Positions 34,330-43,581 of a stretch of 64,000 nt of DNA are shown here, in pieces. This stretch comes from CAYSCW01 sp964429795 (GTDB lineage: Bacteria; Acidobacteriota; Aminicenantia; Aminicenantales; Aminicenantaceae), in NCBI GenBank assembly GCA_964429795.1, contig CAYSCW010000004.1, positions 1-64,000 of the forward strand, read 5' to 3'. Made by a program: the position numbers and the translations under genes. A model generated the notes under the pieces. It saw only the letters and a program-made list of their open reading frames with translations, ran no database searches and was not told the origin of the DNA. The number at the start of each line of letters is the position of its first letter. The first letter of the stretch is position 1.

Positions 34330-35930
34330 TTGATCTTTCTCCATCCAATTTTGACTAAGAAAGCAATAGCCAGGATCACTCCGATCATAGTCAAACGTGA
34401 TATCCATTGATAGATTACGTGTTGTGGATCGATACTCTTCATCAGGATAACTGAAGTTTCGCTTGATATGTCCTGCCAGAGCCATCCACAAAACAGCACT
34501 ACAAGATAGACAGGGACGACGAATTTAATGATGTAGTAAAAAATTCTAGGAATCCTGATGTCTGCGCTCCGATTCATCTCTTTCCAGCCATTCTCCAGGC
34601 CATGATGTAAATATCCCAACATTCTGTTTTTAATAACTGAGCTCAGTACTCTCGCCCTGGAAAATGCATAAACAAAAACAAAACTTTCACAGAGGGCTAA
34701 AAACGCCAAAAAGAACGTCCCAATCCAGAAATCATACTGATCCATGTATCCGAACTTCAGCAGGAAAACTATCGGCAGCCCAAACACAAACAGGACTAAT
34801 CCCACGATTTTCGCAGCATTTCTCCTCGGGATGTCAAATTTCTCTGTCAGCAAAGCCAAAAAAGGGGACGTTAAGGCGACTGATGAGGTGATACCGGCAA
34901 AAAAGAGAAGAATAAACCACATAGCGCCAAATATAAAACCGAGTGGAAGCTTCTGAAAAATTATAGGCATGGCCACGAACCCCAAATCAAAAGATCCTTG
35001 TTTGGCGATGAGTTGTGTTGTCGCAAGGCCTAAGAAAGCTACGGAGATAGGAATGGAAATGGACCCTCCAAGAACAACCTCGACAAATTCATTAGTGGCA
35101 GATGTGGTTAATCCGGTAAGTACACAATCATCATTCTTCCTCAGATAAGAAGCATATATCTGAATTGTTCCTGTACCGATAGAGAGAGTGAAGAAAATCT
35201 GTCCTGCAGCAGCCAGCCAGACCGAAAAATCAGAAAGCCTTGAAAAGTCAGGATTCCATAAATATGCCAATCCATTCATCACGCTTCTATCAGGATATTC
35301 TGGATCAGGAGTACCCAATGTTAAAACCCTGATAACAAGGATGAATCCGAATACAAACAACAGTGGTATGGCAATCTTTGCCAGCCTTTCAATTCCCTTT
35401 GAAATGCCTCTTCCAATGATCCAGACATTCAACATGAGAGTAACCAGCCAAAAAATTATGGCAATTATAATAGTCGAAAAAAATTCCCCATGTTTTACTC
35501 CTTGAAAATTTTGCAAAAATGTATTCATTTTATCCATATCTGAAATACCAAAATATCTCTTCATGAGGGAGAATGCAGAATAGGCCAAAGTCCAAGATTC
35601 AATGTAGATATAGTACATCGCAAAGAGCAAAGGAACCGAGATGCCAAGTGAGCCCAGGTATTTCGCCCATTTGCTTCTCCACATGACATGAAATTGTCCG
35701 GCGGTTGTTGAATGACCGAACTGTCCTCCATACCTCCCCATGGTCCACTCCAGCCACATCAGAGGGATTCCCAACAGTAGAAAGGCGCAGAAATAAGGAA
35801 TCATGAAAGCTCCTCCTCCATTCAAAGCCGCCTGCCTGGGAAATCGAAGAAAATTACCCAACCCAACTGCGTTTCCAGCCATGGCCAAGATTAAACCTAA
35901 CCGCGTAGCCCATCTTTCTCTATCTGACAT
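34326..35930 (-). CDS. Sodium:neurotransmitter-symporter (NSS) family transporter
   Basis: 534 residues from ATG at 35930, chosen because GGGAGG precedes it. Helix 1 carries the sodium/substrate motif 'AGNAVGLGNFLRFPRQAA' (usual form N-x-V-G-L-G-N-x-W-R-F-P; Trp is Leu here), followed by about 12 membrane segments and 'SLGISVPLLFAMYYIYIESW'. It is a sodium-driven amino-acid importer; the NSS members with small partner proteins carry methionine, alanine or tyrosine-type substrates. Amino-acid import fits the ior operon and the peptidases. The substrate is not set by sequence alone. Confidence 0.88.
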   Translation of the reverse strand: MSDRERWATRLGLILAMAGNAVGLGNFLRFPRQAALNGGGAFMIPYFCAFLLLGIPLMWLEWTMGRYGGQFGHSTTAGQFHVMWRSKWAKYLGSLGISVPLLFAMYYIYIESWTLAYSAFSLMKRYFGISDMDKMNTFLQNFQGVKHGEFFSTIIIAIIFWLVTLMLNVWIIGRGISKGIERLAKIAIPLLFVFGFILVIRVLTLGTPDPEYPDRSVMNGLAYLWNPDFSRLSDFSVWLAAAGQIFFTLSIGTGTIQIYASYLRKNDDCVLTGLTTSATNEFVEVVLGGSISIPISVAFLGLATTQLIAKQGSFDLGFVAMPIIFQKLPLGFIFGAMWFILLFFAGITSSVALTSPFLALLTEKFDIPRRNAAKIVGLVLFVFGLPIVFLLKFGYMDQYDFWIGTFFLAFLALCESFVFVYAFSRARVLSSVIKNRMLGYLHHGLENGWKEMNRSADIRIPRIFYYIIKFVVPVYLVVLFCGWLWQDISSETSVILMKSIDPQHVIYQWISRLTMIGVILAIAFLVKIGWRKIK

Positions 35931-36293
35931 AGAAATTGCCTCCCTTTTGTTTTCCCGATTTGAATTCCTTCTGCCCAAATTTGGGAAAATGAGATGAACT
36001 GATCTCCTTAAAATGAATGTGGATTGAAGGAAGGGGAATGAGGCTTACGGATAGGGATCTAAGATGTTATAAGTCTGTGGCTTTCTGTTCGAAGCAAACA
36101 TCCTGATTCCGTTCTTAAATTCAATCTAGCTCAAATGCATAGGAATGTCAATTTGAGCTTAACGGTCATCGAGCAATCATGGACAGAGCAGAAGGGGAGT
36201 TTTATTTTGAAAAAAATCGGTCTGTTTAAGCGCCCATCATAATGGGATATAATCATCAACGGAATGAACAGCTGAGAGTGGTCAAGGTTTGCG
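35931..36293. other. Intergenic region between divergent transporters
   Basis: About 360 bases. A perfect TATAAT lies at 36248-36253 on the plus strand, 41 bases before the permease ATG, but the -35 (TTTAAG) is poor. CCCAT and ATGGG at 36232-36246 form a small inverted repeat just before it, a possible operator. The rest shows nothing recognisable. Confidence 0.4.
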
Positions 36294-37586
36294 ATGATGG
36301 AATCTCTAAAGATTTTATTCAATGAACAGCTTGTATCTCTTGTCATCTTCGTTGCCAGTTACTTGCTTTTTATCTTTTTACCAAAAAAAAGATCCCTTAT
36401 CGCAGTTTCAGCAGCTGTCTTGCTCGTATCGACCCAAGTGGTGTCTCTAAAGGAAGCCCTGTTTTCGATCAACTGGAATGTGATGGGGATATTTGTGGGA
36501 ACACTGTTCGTTGCCGACATTTTTATGAAGAGCCGGGTTCCAGCTTATTTGGCGGAGCTCATCGTTAACAGAGCTAAAAATACCGCCTGGTCCATTCTCC
36601 TTATTTGTGTGATGACCGGAGTTATCTCAGCTTTTGTCGAAAATGTGGCCACTGTGCTAATCGTTGCACCCGTCGCCCTTGCCCTAGCAAGTAAGTTACA
36701 TTTGAATCCCACAAAGATGATGATTGCCATCGCTGTATCAAGCAATCTTCAGGGTGCAGCCACATTGATCGGAGACCCGCCGAGTATGATTTTGGGCGGC
36801 TTTGCCCGGATGAACTTTGGAGACTTTTTCTTTTATAAAGGTCGACCGAGCATTTTTTTTGCCGTGGAACTGGGTGCATTGTCCTCCTTTCTCGTCTTGT
36901 ATCTTCTTTTCAGGCATTACAGGGGAAAAAAAAAGATCTTACCTGTCGAGAAAGTCAAGTCCTGGGTGCCTACTTATCTGTTGATAGCTCTTATTCTCTC
37001 TCTAGCATCATCTTCTTTTTTTGATACGGGATTTTCCCATATGGCAGGAATGATCTGTATGGTTTTTGGCATTATTTGTGTTTTCTTGGAAAGAATCATG
37101 AATAAAGGTATGTTCCTTAAAAGCCTAAAACACCTTGACTGGGATACAACCTTTTTTCTTATTGGAATTTTTATTCTGGTTGGGGGCATCACAGAAACTG
37201 GCTGGATCGATAAGGTTTCGATATTTCTCTCTGACTCTATAGGACAGAACATTTTTTTAGCGTATTCAATACTTTTTCTCATTGCGGTGATCCTTTCTGC
37301 CTTTATTGACAATGTCCCGCTCCTGACCGCTATGCTTCCTGTTGCCATATCCATGTCTGAGAAACTACAGATTAATCCTTCCCTCTTTCTATTTGGCTTG
37401 CTTATCGGAGCAAGTTTGGGCGGTAACATTACGCCTATCGGCGCTTCAGCCAACATCATAGCCTGCGGATTGCTGAAAAAAGAGGGCTATTCTGTCAGGT
37501 TCAGAGACTTCGTCGGAATTGGCCTTCCCTTTACCTTGGCTGCAGTGAGCACTGCTTATCTTTTTATTTGGATTGTTTGGAGATAG
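36294..37586 (+). CDS. ArsB/NhaD-superfamily (SLC13-like) ion permease
   Basis: 430 residues, about 11 membrane segments. Two pseudo-symmetric signature loops are visible: 'SAFVENVATVLIVAP' with 'NLQGAATLIGDPPSM', and 'SAFIDNVPLLTAMLP' with 'ASLGGNITPIGASANI'. This is the ion-transporter superfamily that includes ArsB, NhaD and the P-protein/CitM-like carriers. Such proteins carry sodium/proton, arsenite or carboxylates. No arsenic genes are near, so arsenite export is not supported; a sodium or dicarboxylate role is as likely. Confidence 0.82.
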   Translation: MMESLKILFNEQLVSLVIFVASYLLFIFLPKKRSLIAVSAAVLLVSTQVVSLKEALFSINWNVMGIFVGTLFVADIFMKSRVPAYLAELIVNRAKNTAWSILLICVMTGVISAFVENVATVLIVAPVALALASKLHLNPTKMMIAIAVSSNLQGAATLIGDPPSMILGGFARMNFGDFFFYKGRPSIFFAVELGALSSFLVLYLLFRHYRGKKKILPVEKVKSWVPTYLLIALILSLASSSFFDTGFSHMAGMICMVFGIICVFLERIMNKGMFLKSLKHLDWDTTFFLIGIFILVGGITETGWIDKVSIFLSDSIGQNIFLAYSILFLIAVILSAFIDNVPLLTAMLPVAISMSEKLQINPSLFLFGLLIGASLGGNITPIGASANIIACGLLKKEGYSVRFRDFVGIGLPFTLAAVSTAYLFIWIVWR

Positions 37587-37848
37587 AATAAGCCCTCTCT
37601 GAATTGGAATTCCTCCTCTTTACAATGACTCTAATAATAATCTTCAATCACCTCAAACTGGCCTCTACAGCCGAGAACTCTCCTTCATGTTAGGCTATCC
37701 GACCGGCGCTGTGACTGGTTATATCCCTCATCTTTAACTGTCACGGAAATGGAGATGCTCTCCTCTTTTTTTCTTTGTTTGAAATAAGGGTATGCTTTTT
37801 CTATAATAACGGGGAAAACAAGCCTGAGTCCAAACAGCAGGAGAGCGA

Positions 37849-38790
37849 ATGGGAAAATACAACATCGGCATCATCGGGGCAGGGCCAGTGGGAAGCATCA
37901 TGGCCGCCTATCTTTCCCGAAGCGATGAAAATGTCTACATCGTGGATATTAAAAAAGAACTGATTCAAGCCATAAAAGAGAAAGGAATCACGGTCACTGG
38001 AGTGAGGGACAATTTCACCACAAAAATCAAGGGTACGGGTTACTTCGCAGCTAATCTTAATCGGTTTGACGTAGATCTTATTTTCGTGGCGGTGAAGTGC
38101 AACTATCTTGATACGCTCTTGGATGAACTAAAGCTGATCCATAAGCCGGGCCAAAAAATAGTTCTTCTTCAAAACGGGATCGATAATGAGGACAGAGCAG
38201 CCGAGAAATTCAGTAAGATGGATATCCTGAGGTTTGTGATCAATTATGCCGGAATGATCGTCAACCCGGGCACTGTCAGGTTCTCTTTCTTTAATCCGCC
38301 CAATTATATCGGAGTCCTGTCCTCCAAAAACAGGTCTATTGCCAACGAAATTGCTGAAATCATAAGCGATGCGGGTCTAGAGACAGTCCACACTCCTGAA
38401 ATAAAAAAGTTCGAATGGAAAAAGACCATCCTCAATGCGGCTCTGATGCCGGTCTGCGCCACCACGGGATTAACTATGAAACAGGCCATGGAAAGGGAGG
38501 AAACACGTTTCCTCTGCGAACAGATCCTCTCTGAATGCATACAAGTGGCTAAAAAACTTGGCTTCAAATACGAGCGCAACTTCTTCGAGAATTGCCTTGC
38601 TTATCTGGACAATGCCGGCAATCACAAGCCCTCCACCTCTATCGACCTGGAAGCAGGTAATCCCATCGAATACATCTTCCAACCGATCATCGACTACGGA
38701 AAAAAAATCGGCTCTCCCACACCCTGTCTTGAATCCTTGACCAAGGTTGTCCGCACTCTGGAGCATAAGAAAAGAGAGAAAAAACTATAG
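37849..38790 (+). CDS. ApbA/PanE-family 2-dehydropantoate 2-reductase-like protein
   Basis: 313 residues. Rossmann start 'IGIIGAGPVGSIMAAYLSRS', then the family C-terminal helical domain with the catalytic-type Lys in 'FEWKKTILNAAL' and 'GNPIEYIFQP'. PanE reduces ketopantoate to pantoate for CoA synthesis; many paralogues act on other 2-oxo acids. AGGAG precedes the ATG. It lies 41 bases before the sirtuin on the same strand. CoA demand in this organism is high, but without other pan genes nearby the PanE role is not proven. Confidence 0.75.
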   Translation: MGKYNIGIIGAGPVGSIMAAYLSRSDENVYIVDIKKELIQAIKEKGITVTGVRDNFTTKIKGTGYFAANLNRFDVDLIFVAVKCNYLDTLLDELKLIHKPGQKIVLLQNGIDNEDRAAEKFSKMDILRFVINYAGMIVNPGTVRFSFFNPPNYIGVLSSKNRSIANEIAEIISDAGLETVHTPEIKKFEWKKTILNAALMPVCATTGLTMKQAMEREETRFLCEQILSECIQVAKKLGFKYERNFFENCLAYLDNAGNHKPSTSIDLEAGNPIEYIFQPIIDYGKKIGSPTPCLESLTKVVRTLEHKKREKKL

Positions 38791-38831
38791 GGTAAGGAGC
38801 AAGGCTTCTGGAAGGGACTGGCCAAAGGACA

Positions 38832-39584
38832 ATGACCAGCATCCTAAAAGACATAGCCGCTGACCTCAAAAATTCACGGTATGCGGTCGCTTTCACGGGT
38901 GCGGGTATCTCTGCTGAAAGCGGCATCCCCACCTATAGAGGAGAAGGAGGCCTGTGGACCAAATACGATCCCACTCTGTATGCCAGCATAAATTACTTCC
39001 TCCAGGATCCTTCCTATTACTGGAATTTTTTCCGCGAAGTCCGCTACCCCATGCTCAAAAAAGTCAAGCCGAACCCCGCTCATCTGGCTTTAGCCAAGAT
39101 GGAGCAAGTGGGTAAGTTACGAACCGTGGTGACTCAGAATATCGACGGACTTCATCAAGAAGCAGGCTCTTCTTCTGTCATCGAACTGCATGGAACAACC
39201 AGGGTCATTTCTTGTGTGAAATGCTCTCTTCCCTACACAATAGACCAAGCCTTCACTTTTATGCAGGAAGAATGCCCCCCTATTTGTCCGGAATGCCGGG
39301 GTGTCCTTAGGCCGGCTGTCGTCTTCTTCGGCGAACCCTTGAATCCTCAGATCCTTCACATGGCCTACGAAGAAGCTGCCAATTGTGATTTCCTTCTAGC
39401 TGTAGGGAGTTCTCTTGTTGTCTACCCAGCAGCCGATATCCCCTTGAGAGCCAAACAGGGAGGAGCTACCTTAGTCATCATCAATAAAGATCCAACCCCT
39501 CTGGATGATTTGGCCGACTATGTGATCCATGAGGAAGCCGGAAAGGTTCTCCCTCTAGTCGTTATGAGCCCGGAGAACATGTGA
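38832..39584 (+). CDS. cobB: Sirtuin NAD-dependent protein deacylase
   Basis: 250 residues with every hallmark of SIR2: 'FTGAGISAESGIPTYRG' (21-37), 'TQNIDGLHQEAG' (101-112), catalytic His120 in 'ELHG', and a zinc site Cys128, Cys131, Cys152, Cys155. 'FFGEPLN' and 'VGSSLVVYPAA' follow in the usual places. It removes acyl groups from lysines using NAD, typically resetting CoA-using enzymes. It sits beside a PanE-like gene and upstream of a region crowded with acyl-CoA enzymes, which would suit a role in deacylating them. Confidence 0.93.
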   Translation: MTSILKDIAADLKNSRYAVAFTGAGISAESGIPTYRGEGGLWTKYDPTLYASINYFLQDPSYYWNFFREVRYPMLKKVKPNPAHLALAKMEQVGKLRTVVTQNIDGLHQEAGSSSVIELHGTTRVISCVKCSLPYTIDQAFTFMQEECPPICPECRGVLRPAVVFFGEPLNPQILHMAYEEAANCDFLLAVGSSLVVYPAADIPLRAKQGGATLVIINKDPTPLDDLADYVIHEEAGKVLPLVVMSPENM

Positions 39585-39620
39585 GGAAAAGGGAATTTTG
39601 GATCGCAGGAATGTTTTTGA

Positions 39621-42485
39621 CTAAGGTGTCTTCTTCTTAAGCGCCCTGAGGATCTTTTCTGGAGTGATGGGAAGATCTTTTATCCAGACTCCGGTGGCAT
39701 GGGCGATGGCATGGGCTAATGCGGGTAAAACAGGAAGGATGGAGCCTTCCCCGATTTCTTTAGCTCCATACGGCCCCTCTGGTTCATAGGATTCGACGAT
39801 CCCGCTGAAGATCTCAGGGGCATCTTTGATGGTCATCAACAAGTAATCATGGAGGTTGGGATTAAGAATGTTACCCTTTTCATCGTAGACAACCTCTTCC
39901 ATGAGTGTCTCTCCTGCTCCCATGACCACAGCTCCCTCGGTTTGACCATGAACTGCCTGGGGATTGATGGGTGTCCCGCAGTCATGAAATCCAGTGAATT
40001 TTCTGATCTTCACCTTTCCTGTTTCTAAGTCGACCTCACACTCACAAACAGAGCTGCCGAAGGAGTAGGCCGGGCTGGTTCCCACGGCCGCTCCTTTGAA
40101 ATCTCCACCTAATCCTTCCGGGGGTTTATACCATCCTTTTCCCACAAGAGGACCATTCTGGTTAAAATATTTTCTTGCCGCCTCAGCCCATTCCATGGTC
40201 TTTGTTTGATCTTCCTTATGGTATATCCGGTTGTTCCTGGCCTCCAACTGCTCAGGGGCACAGTTCCACATCCTGGAAACTTCTAAAAAAAGCTTCCCGA
40301 GCACTTCTTTACCTGCCATGGCCACAGCATTTCCACCCATCAGAGTGGTCCTTGAGGAATATGCTCCCAGGTCAAGGGGACTGATGTCCGAATCTTCCGA
40401 GCGGATGCGTACCCGATGCAGGCTTATCCCCAGAGTTTCGGCGCATATCTGAGAGAGGACAGTGGCTGCGCCCTGACCGATCTCTGCTGCCAGGATGAGA
40501 AGCACGGCTGCTGTGCCGTCTTCACTGATTTTGATTATGGCATTGGAATGGGGAAAAGTGGCTTTTTTGAGGAAAGGTTCAGGCTCCTTTTCAGAAGTTC
40601 GCTGGACCTGCCCCCTGTAAATAGAATATGCTGCTCCTGAGACAAACCCTCCGCAACCGATGCCTATTCCTCTTCCTGGAGGAAGTTTACCGTATTTCTT
40701 TTTCCATTCTGACTTCTCTGCCACTTCTTTAAGAGTGGCCTTGAACTCGCAGCTTCCCACATACAGATCATTACACGTTCGCATGTTCGCTTCCATGGCA
40801 TTGCGCTGGCGGATGTCGATAGGATCGATCCCAAGGTCATCGGCAATCATGTTGAGCAGGCTCTCAAAGGCAAACCGGGGCTGAGGGGTTCCGTTTCCCC
40901 TCATGGCGCCGCAGGCCGGCTTATTGGTCACCACTCTGAATCCCTCATAACGATAGTTCGGAATACGGTAAAGAGTGGGGATCATACCTCCTGCATAGTA
41001 AGCGGTAATAATACCAAAAGAGGTGTATGCCCCTCCATCCAGGTAGATCTGGCTCTTGACAGCAGTGATTCTCCCATCCTTCTTGACACCGATCTCAAAT
41101 CTCATATATTGCTTGTGCCTTCCCCGGCCATGGAGAAACATTTCCTGGCGGGTGTAGACCATCTTGACCGGCCGTCCTGTTCTCCTCGAGGCTATGGCTG
41201 TGACCAGGTCGAGGGGAGTGGTTTCAGCCTTTCCTCCGAATCCTCCTCCCACAGGAGGACGGATGATACGAATGTCCCCTAGAGGAATGTCCAGCACCCG
41301 AGCCAGCATGTATTGCAGGTAGTGGGGGACCTGAGTCGATGAATACAAAACCAGGTTCGATCCGTCGTTTTCCCAATAGGCGATGGAAGCGTGGGGTTCG
41401 ATCGGATTCTGGTAAGTATGATTCCCGATGAATTCCTCTTCCCGGATATAATCCGCCTCGGCGAATCCCTTTTCGATATCCCCGAAATTGTGGTCCACAT
41501 GGGTGTTGATATTATTTCTATACCTCTCATGAAGCTGGGGCGCGCCTTCCCTGATCGCTTCCATGGGATCGAAGACCGCAGGAAGCTCTTCGTATTTCAC
41601 CTCGATCAATTCCAAGGCTTTCTCTGCCGTTTCCTCATCGGTGGCAATAATCGCGGCTACCTCGTCGCCCACGTAACGGACTCGATCCTTGGCCAGCACA
41701 TGCTCATCGTAGCGGGCCGGAGAAACACCGTACAGAATATCAGGAACATCCTTGCCGGTCAGAACCAGCTTTACGCCGGGCAGCAACTCTGCTCTGGAAG
41801 TATCGATCTTTTTGATCCGGCCATGCGCGACAGGAGAATGCAGAATCTTGCCATAGAGCATGTTTTCAAAAATAAAATCCGCTGTATACTTGGCTCTGCC
41901 TATGACCTTTTCAGCGGCATCGACACGGGGAAGGCTCCTGCCGACTGTATCAAATTCATTCCTGTCTTCAGGAGGAACAGGCGGAACTTTAGTCTTTTCA
42001 TATTTCTTCCAATTTTTTACTGCCTCGATGATCCGCGTATAGCCAGTGCACCGGCAGAGGTTTCCAGCAAGTGCCTCTTTAATCTCTTCTTCTGTAGGAT
42101 GAGGATTACGGCGAATCAATGCATAAGCGCTCACCACCATTCCCGGTGTACAGAATCCACACTGAATGGCTCCATGGTTGATGAAGGCCCGTTGGATCGG
42201 ATGCAGTTCTCCATCCTGAGCTATTCCCTCGATAGTGGTGATTTCTGACCCTTCGCAGGCAGCAGCAAGGAGAAGACAACTGTTCTTTGGCTCCCCATCA
42301 ACGAGTACTGTGCAGGCTCCGCATACTCCTAGGTTACATCCTTTCTTGGTGCCAGTCAGCCTCAATTTATTCCTTAAAACATCAAGAAGAGTTTCCCCTT
42401 GCTTAACAGCAACGGAATGCAGTTCACCGTTGACCTTGAATGAGAGGATGCGGTATGCCCCTTTTTCTTTCTTCATAAACCTCAA
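39621..42485 (-). CDS. Molybdenum hydroxylase: fused [2Fe-2S] and molybdopterin subunits
   Basis: 954 residues. Residues 10-165 hold two [2Fe-2S] sites: Cys50, 55, 58, 70 and Cys109, 112, 144, 146 ('CGFCTPGM', 'NLCRCTGY'). Residues 175-950 are the xanthine-dehydrogenase-type Mo subunit, with 'RPPVGGGFGGKAET' and the C-terminal 'YGAKEIGEGS' holding the active-site Glu. The enzyme would hydroxylate an aldehyde, N-heterocycle or aromatic at the Mo centre. The Fe-S plus Mo fusion is as in aldehyde oxidoreductase MOP, but a separate FAD subunit precedes it (4-base overlap). The start may be TTG at 42485 or ATG at 42476. Substrate unknown. Confidence 0.88.
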   Translation of the reverse strand: MRFMKKEKGAYRILSFKVNGELHSVAVKQGETLLDVLRNKLRLTGTKKGCNLGVCGACTVLVDGEPKNSCLLLAAACEGSEITTIEGIAQDGELHPIQRAFINHGAIQCGFCTPGMVVSAYALIRRNPHPTEEEIKEALAGNLCRCTGYTRIIEAVKNWKKYEKTKVPPVPPEDRNEFDTVGRSLPRVDAAEKVIGRAKYTADFIFENMLYGKILHSPVAHGRIKKIDTSRAELLPGVKLVLTGKDVPDILYGVSPARYDEHVLAKDRVRYVGDEVAAIIATDEETAEKALELIEVKYEELPAVFDPMEAIREGAPQLHERYRNNINTHVDHNFGDIEKGFAEADYIREEEFIGNHTYQNPIEPHASIAYWENDGSNLVLYSSTQVPHYLQYMLARVLDIPLGDIRIIRPPVGGGFGGKAETTPLDLVTAIASRRTGRPVKMVYTRQEMFLHGRGRHKQYMRFEIGVKKDGRITAVKSQIYLDGGAYTSFGIITAYYAGGMIPTLYRIPNYRYEGFRVVTNKPACGAMRGNGTPQPRFAFESLLNMIADDLGIDPIDIRQRNAMEANMRTCNDLYVGSCEFKATLKEVAEKSEWKKKYGKLPPGRGIGIGCGGFVSGAAYSIYRGQVQRTSEKEPEPFLKKATFPHSNAIIKISEDGTAAVLLILAAEIGQGAATVLSQICAETLGISLHRVRIRSEDSDISPLDLGAYSSRTTLMGGNAVAMAGKEVLGKLFLEVSRMWNCAPEQLEARNNRIYHKEDQTKTMEWAEAARKYFNQNGPLVGKGWYKPPEGLGGDFKGAAVGTSPAYSFGSSVCECEVDLETGKVKIRKFTGFHDCGTPINPQAVHGQTEGAVVMGAGETLMEEVVYDEKGNILNPNLHDYLLMTIKDAPEIFSGIVESYEPEGPYGAKEIGEGSILPVLPALAHAIAHATGVWIKDLPITPEKILRALKKKTP

Positions 42486-43366
42486 TTTCCCTTCTCAGAT
42501 TTTCTCTGGGCCCTCTCTGAGGCTTCAGCAAGCGCTCTTCTGGTCAGAACCTCGACCAGTTCCTTCCTGAACCAGAGGGAGCCGCGGATATCAGAGATGG
42601 GATGACATTCTTCTTTAGCCATCTGAGCAACCCTGGCAAAGAGGCTCTCTGAAGGCTCCTTTCCGACAAGAAACCGGGAAGTTTTCATAGCCAGAACTGG
42701 AGTGGGGGCAACCGCACCAAGGACCACAGCAGCCCCGGTAATTTTTCCGTTAGCAATGGTGAGTCGAGCAGCTACAGATGCAACCGCAAGGGAGTTGGCC
42801 TCACGCAGGGCAAGTTTTTGATAGGAAACGCCTGTCTTGGGAGGAAGAAGAGGAAAATGAATAAAAGTCAACACTTCCCCTTCTCCACAAACTGTCTCTC
42901 TTGGACCGGAAAAGAAAGAAGAAAGAAGGACCTCCCGTGAAGAATCAAGACAGTGAAGCTCAACTCTGGCCTCGGCGGCCATCAGAGAGGGTGGAAGATC
43001 TGCCGAAGGCACAGCACTGGATATATTCCCCCCGATTGTGGCCATGGAACGAATCTGGTAAGAGGCCATAGAGCGAGCGGCATCAACCAGGGCCGGAAGA
43101 GATCGATTGATGAGGGGATTGCAGATGAGATCTTGTGCCGTGACCATGGCACCGATTCTTATCCTATTTTTCTCTTCTGTTATGTCCTTAAGTTCTTTTA
43201 TCTCCTGAAGGGAGATAAGGTTTCTGGCTCGGACTAAGCCCTGCTTCAGGTCAACCAGGAGATCTGTTCCCCCTGCCAAGATACGAGCTTGCTCGAGTTC
43301 TGCCAGAAGCCTCAAGGCTTCATTTAATGTTTGCGGCGTGTGAAATCTCGCCTCATAGAGGGACAT
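42482..43366 (-). CDS. Molybdenum hydroxylase FAD-binding subunit
   Basis: 294 residues of the CO-dehydrogenase/xanthine-dehydrogenase FAD subunit family: 'ARILAGGTDLLVDLKQG' (FAD pyrophosphate loop), 'SMATIGGNISSAVPSADLPP' (second FAD loop) and a C-terminal CoxM-like domain from about 190. It hands electrons from the Fe-S clusters to NAD or another acceptor. The size argues against the extra [4Fe-4S] insertion of 4-hydroxybenzoyl-CoA reductase HcrB (about 324 residues). First gene of a two-gene operon. Confidence 0.88.
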   Translation of the reverse strand: MSLYEARFHTPQTLNEALRLLAELEQARILAGGTDLLVDLKQGLVRARNLISLQEIKELKDITEEKNRIRIGAMVTAQDLICNPLINRSLPALVDAARSMASYQIRSMATIGGNISSAVPSADLPPSLMAAEARVELHCLDSSREVLLSSFFSGPRETVCGEGEVLTFIHFPLLPPKTGVSYQKLALREANSLAVASVAARLTIANGKITGAAVVLGAVAPTPVLAMKTSRFLVGKEPSESLFARVAQMAKEECHPISDIRGSLWFRKELVEVLTRRALAEASERAQRKSEKGN

Positions 43367-43400
43367 TCTTGAGTCCTTGCCTGTCTTTCTTTTTAGGAGT

Positions 43401-43429
43401 CATATATCATCGCAGACAGGAGTTGTCAA
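43401..43429 (-). promoter_or_regulatory. Promoter of the molybdenum hydroxylase operon
   Basis: On the minus strand: TTGACA (43424-43429), 17 bp, TATATG (43401-43406), 35 bases before the FAD-subunit start. Confidence 0.65.
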
Positions 43430-43581
43430 CACGTGCACCCGCAACGCATCATGATTTGACTTCCCGGTTTCCCTCTGATACTAGTTAGAAGCAGCAAAAA
43501 CTCTGGTGCTAAAAGGATGGCAGAAAACAGAATAGATTCCTCAAGAAAAATTCCTCGCTTTTTCCCCTATAATTCCTGATT

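Noticed and set aside
36294..37586. Arsenite efflux pump ArsB
   Set aside because: Only the superfamily loops are shared; there are no ArsR, ArsC or ArsA genes and no Cys-based arsenic features.
41391..42248. A 285-residue open frame antisense to the molybdenum hydroxylase gene
   Set aside because: It is the mirror of a strongly supported gene and shows no family resemblance or ribosome-binding site.
39621..43366. 4-hydroxybenzoyl-CoA reductase (HcrABC)
   Set aside because: The location is tempting, but the FAD subunit is about 30 residues short of HcrB and shows no Cys-rich insertion; the Fe-S and Mo subunits are fused, unlike HcrC and HcrA. Kept as an unspecified Mo hydroxylase.
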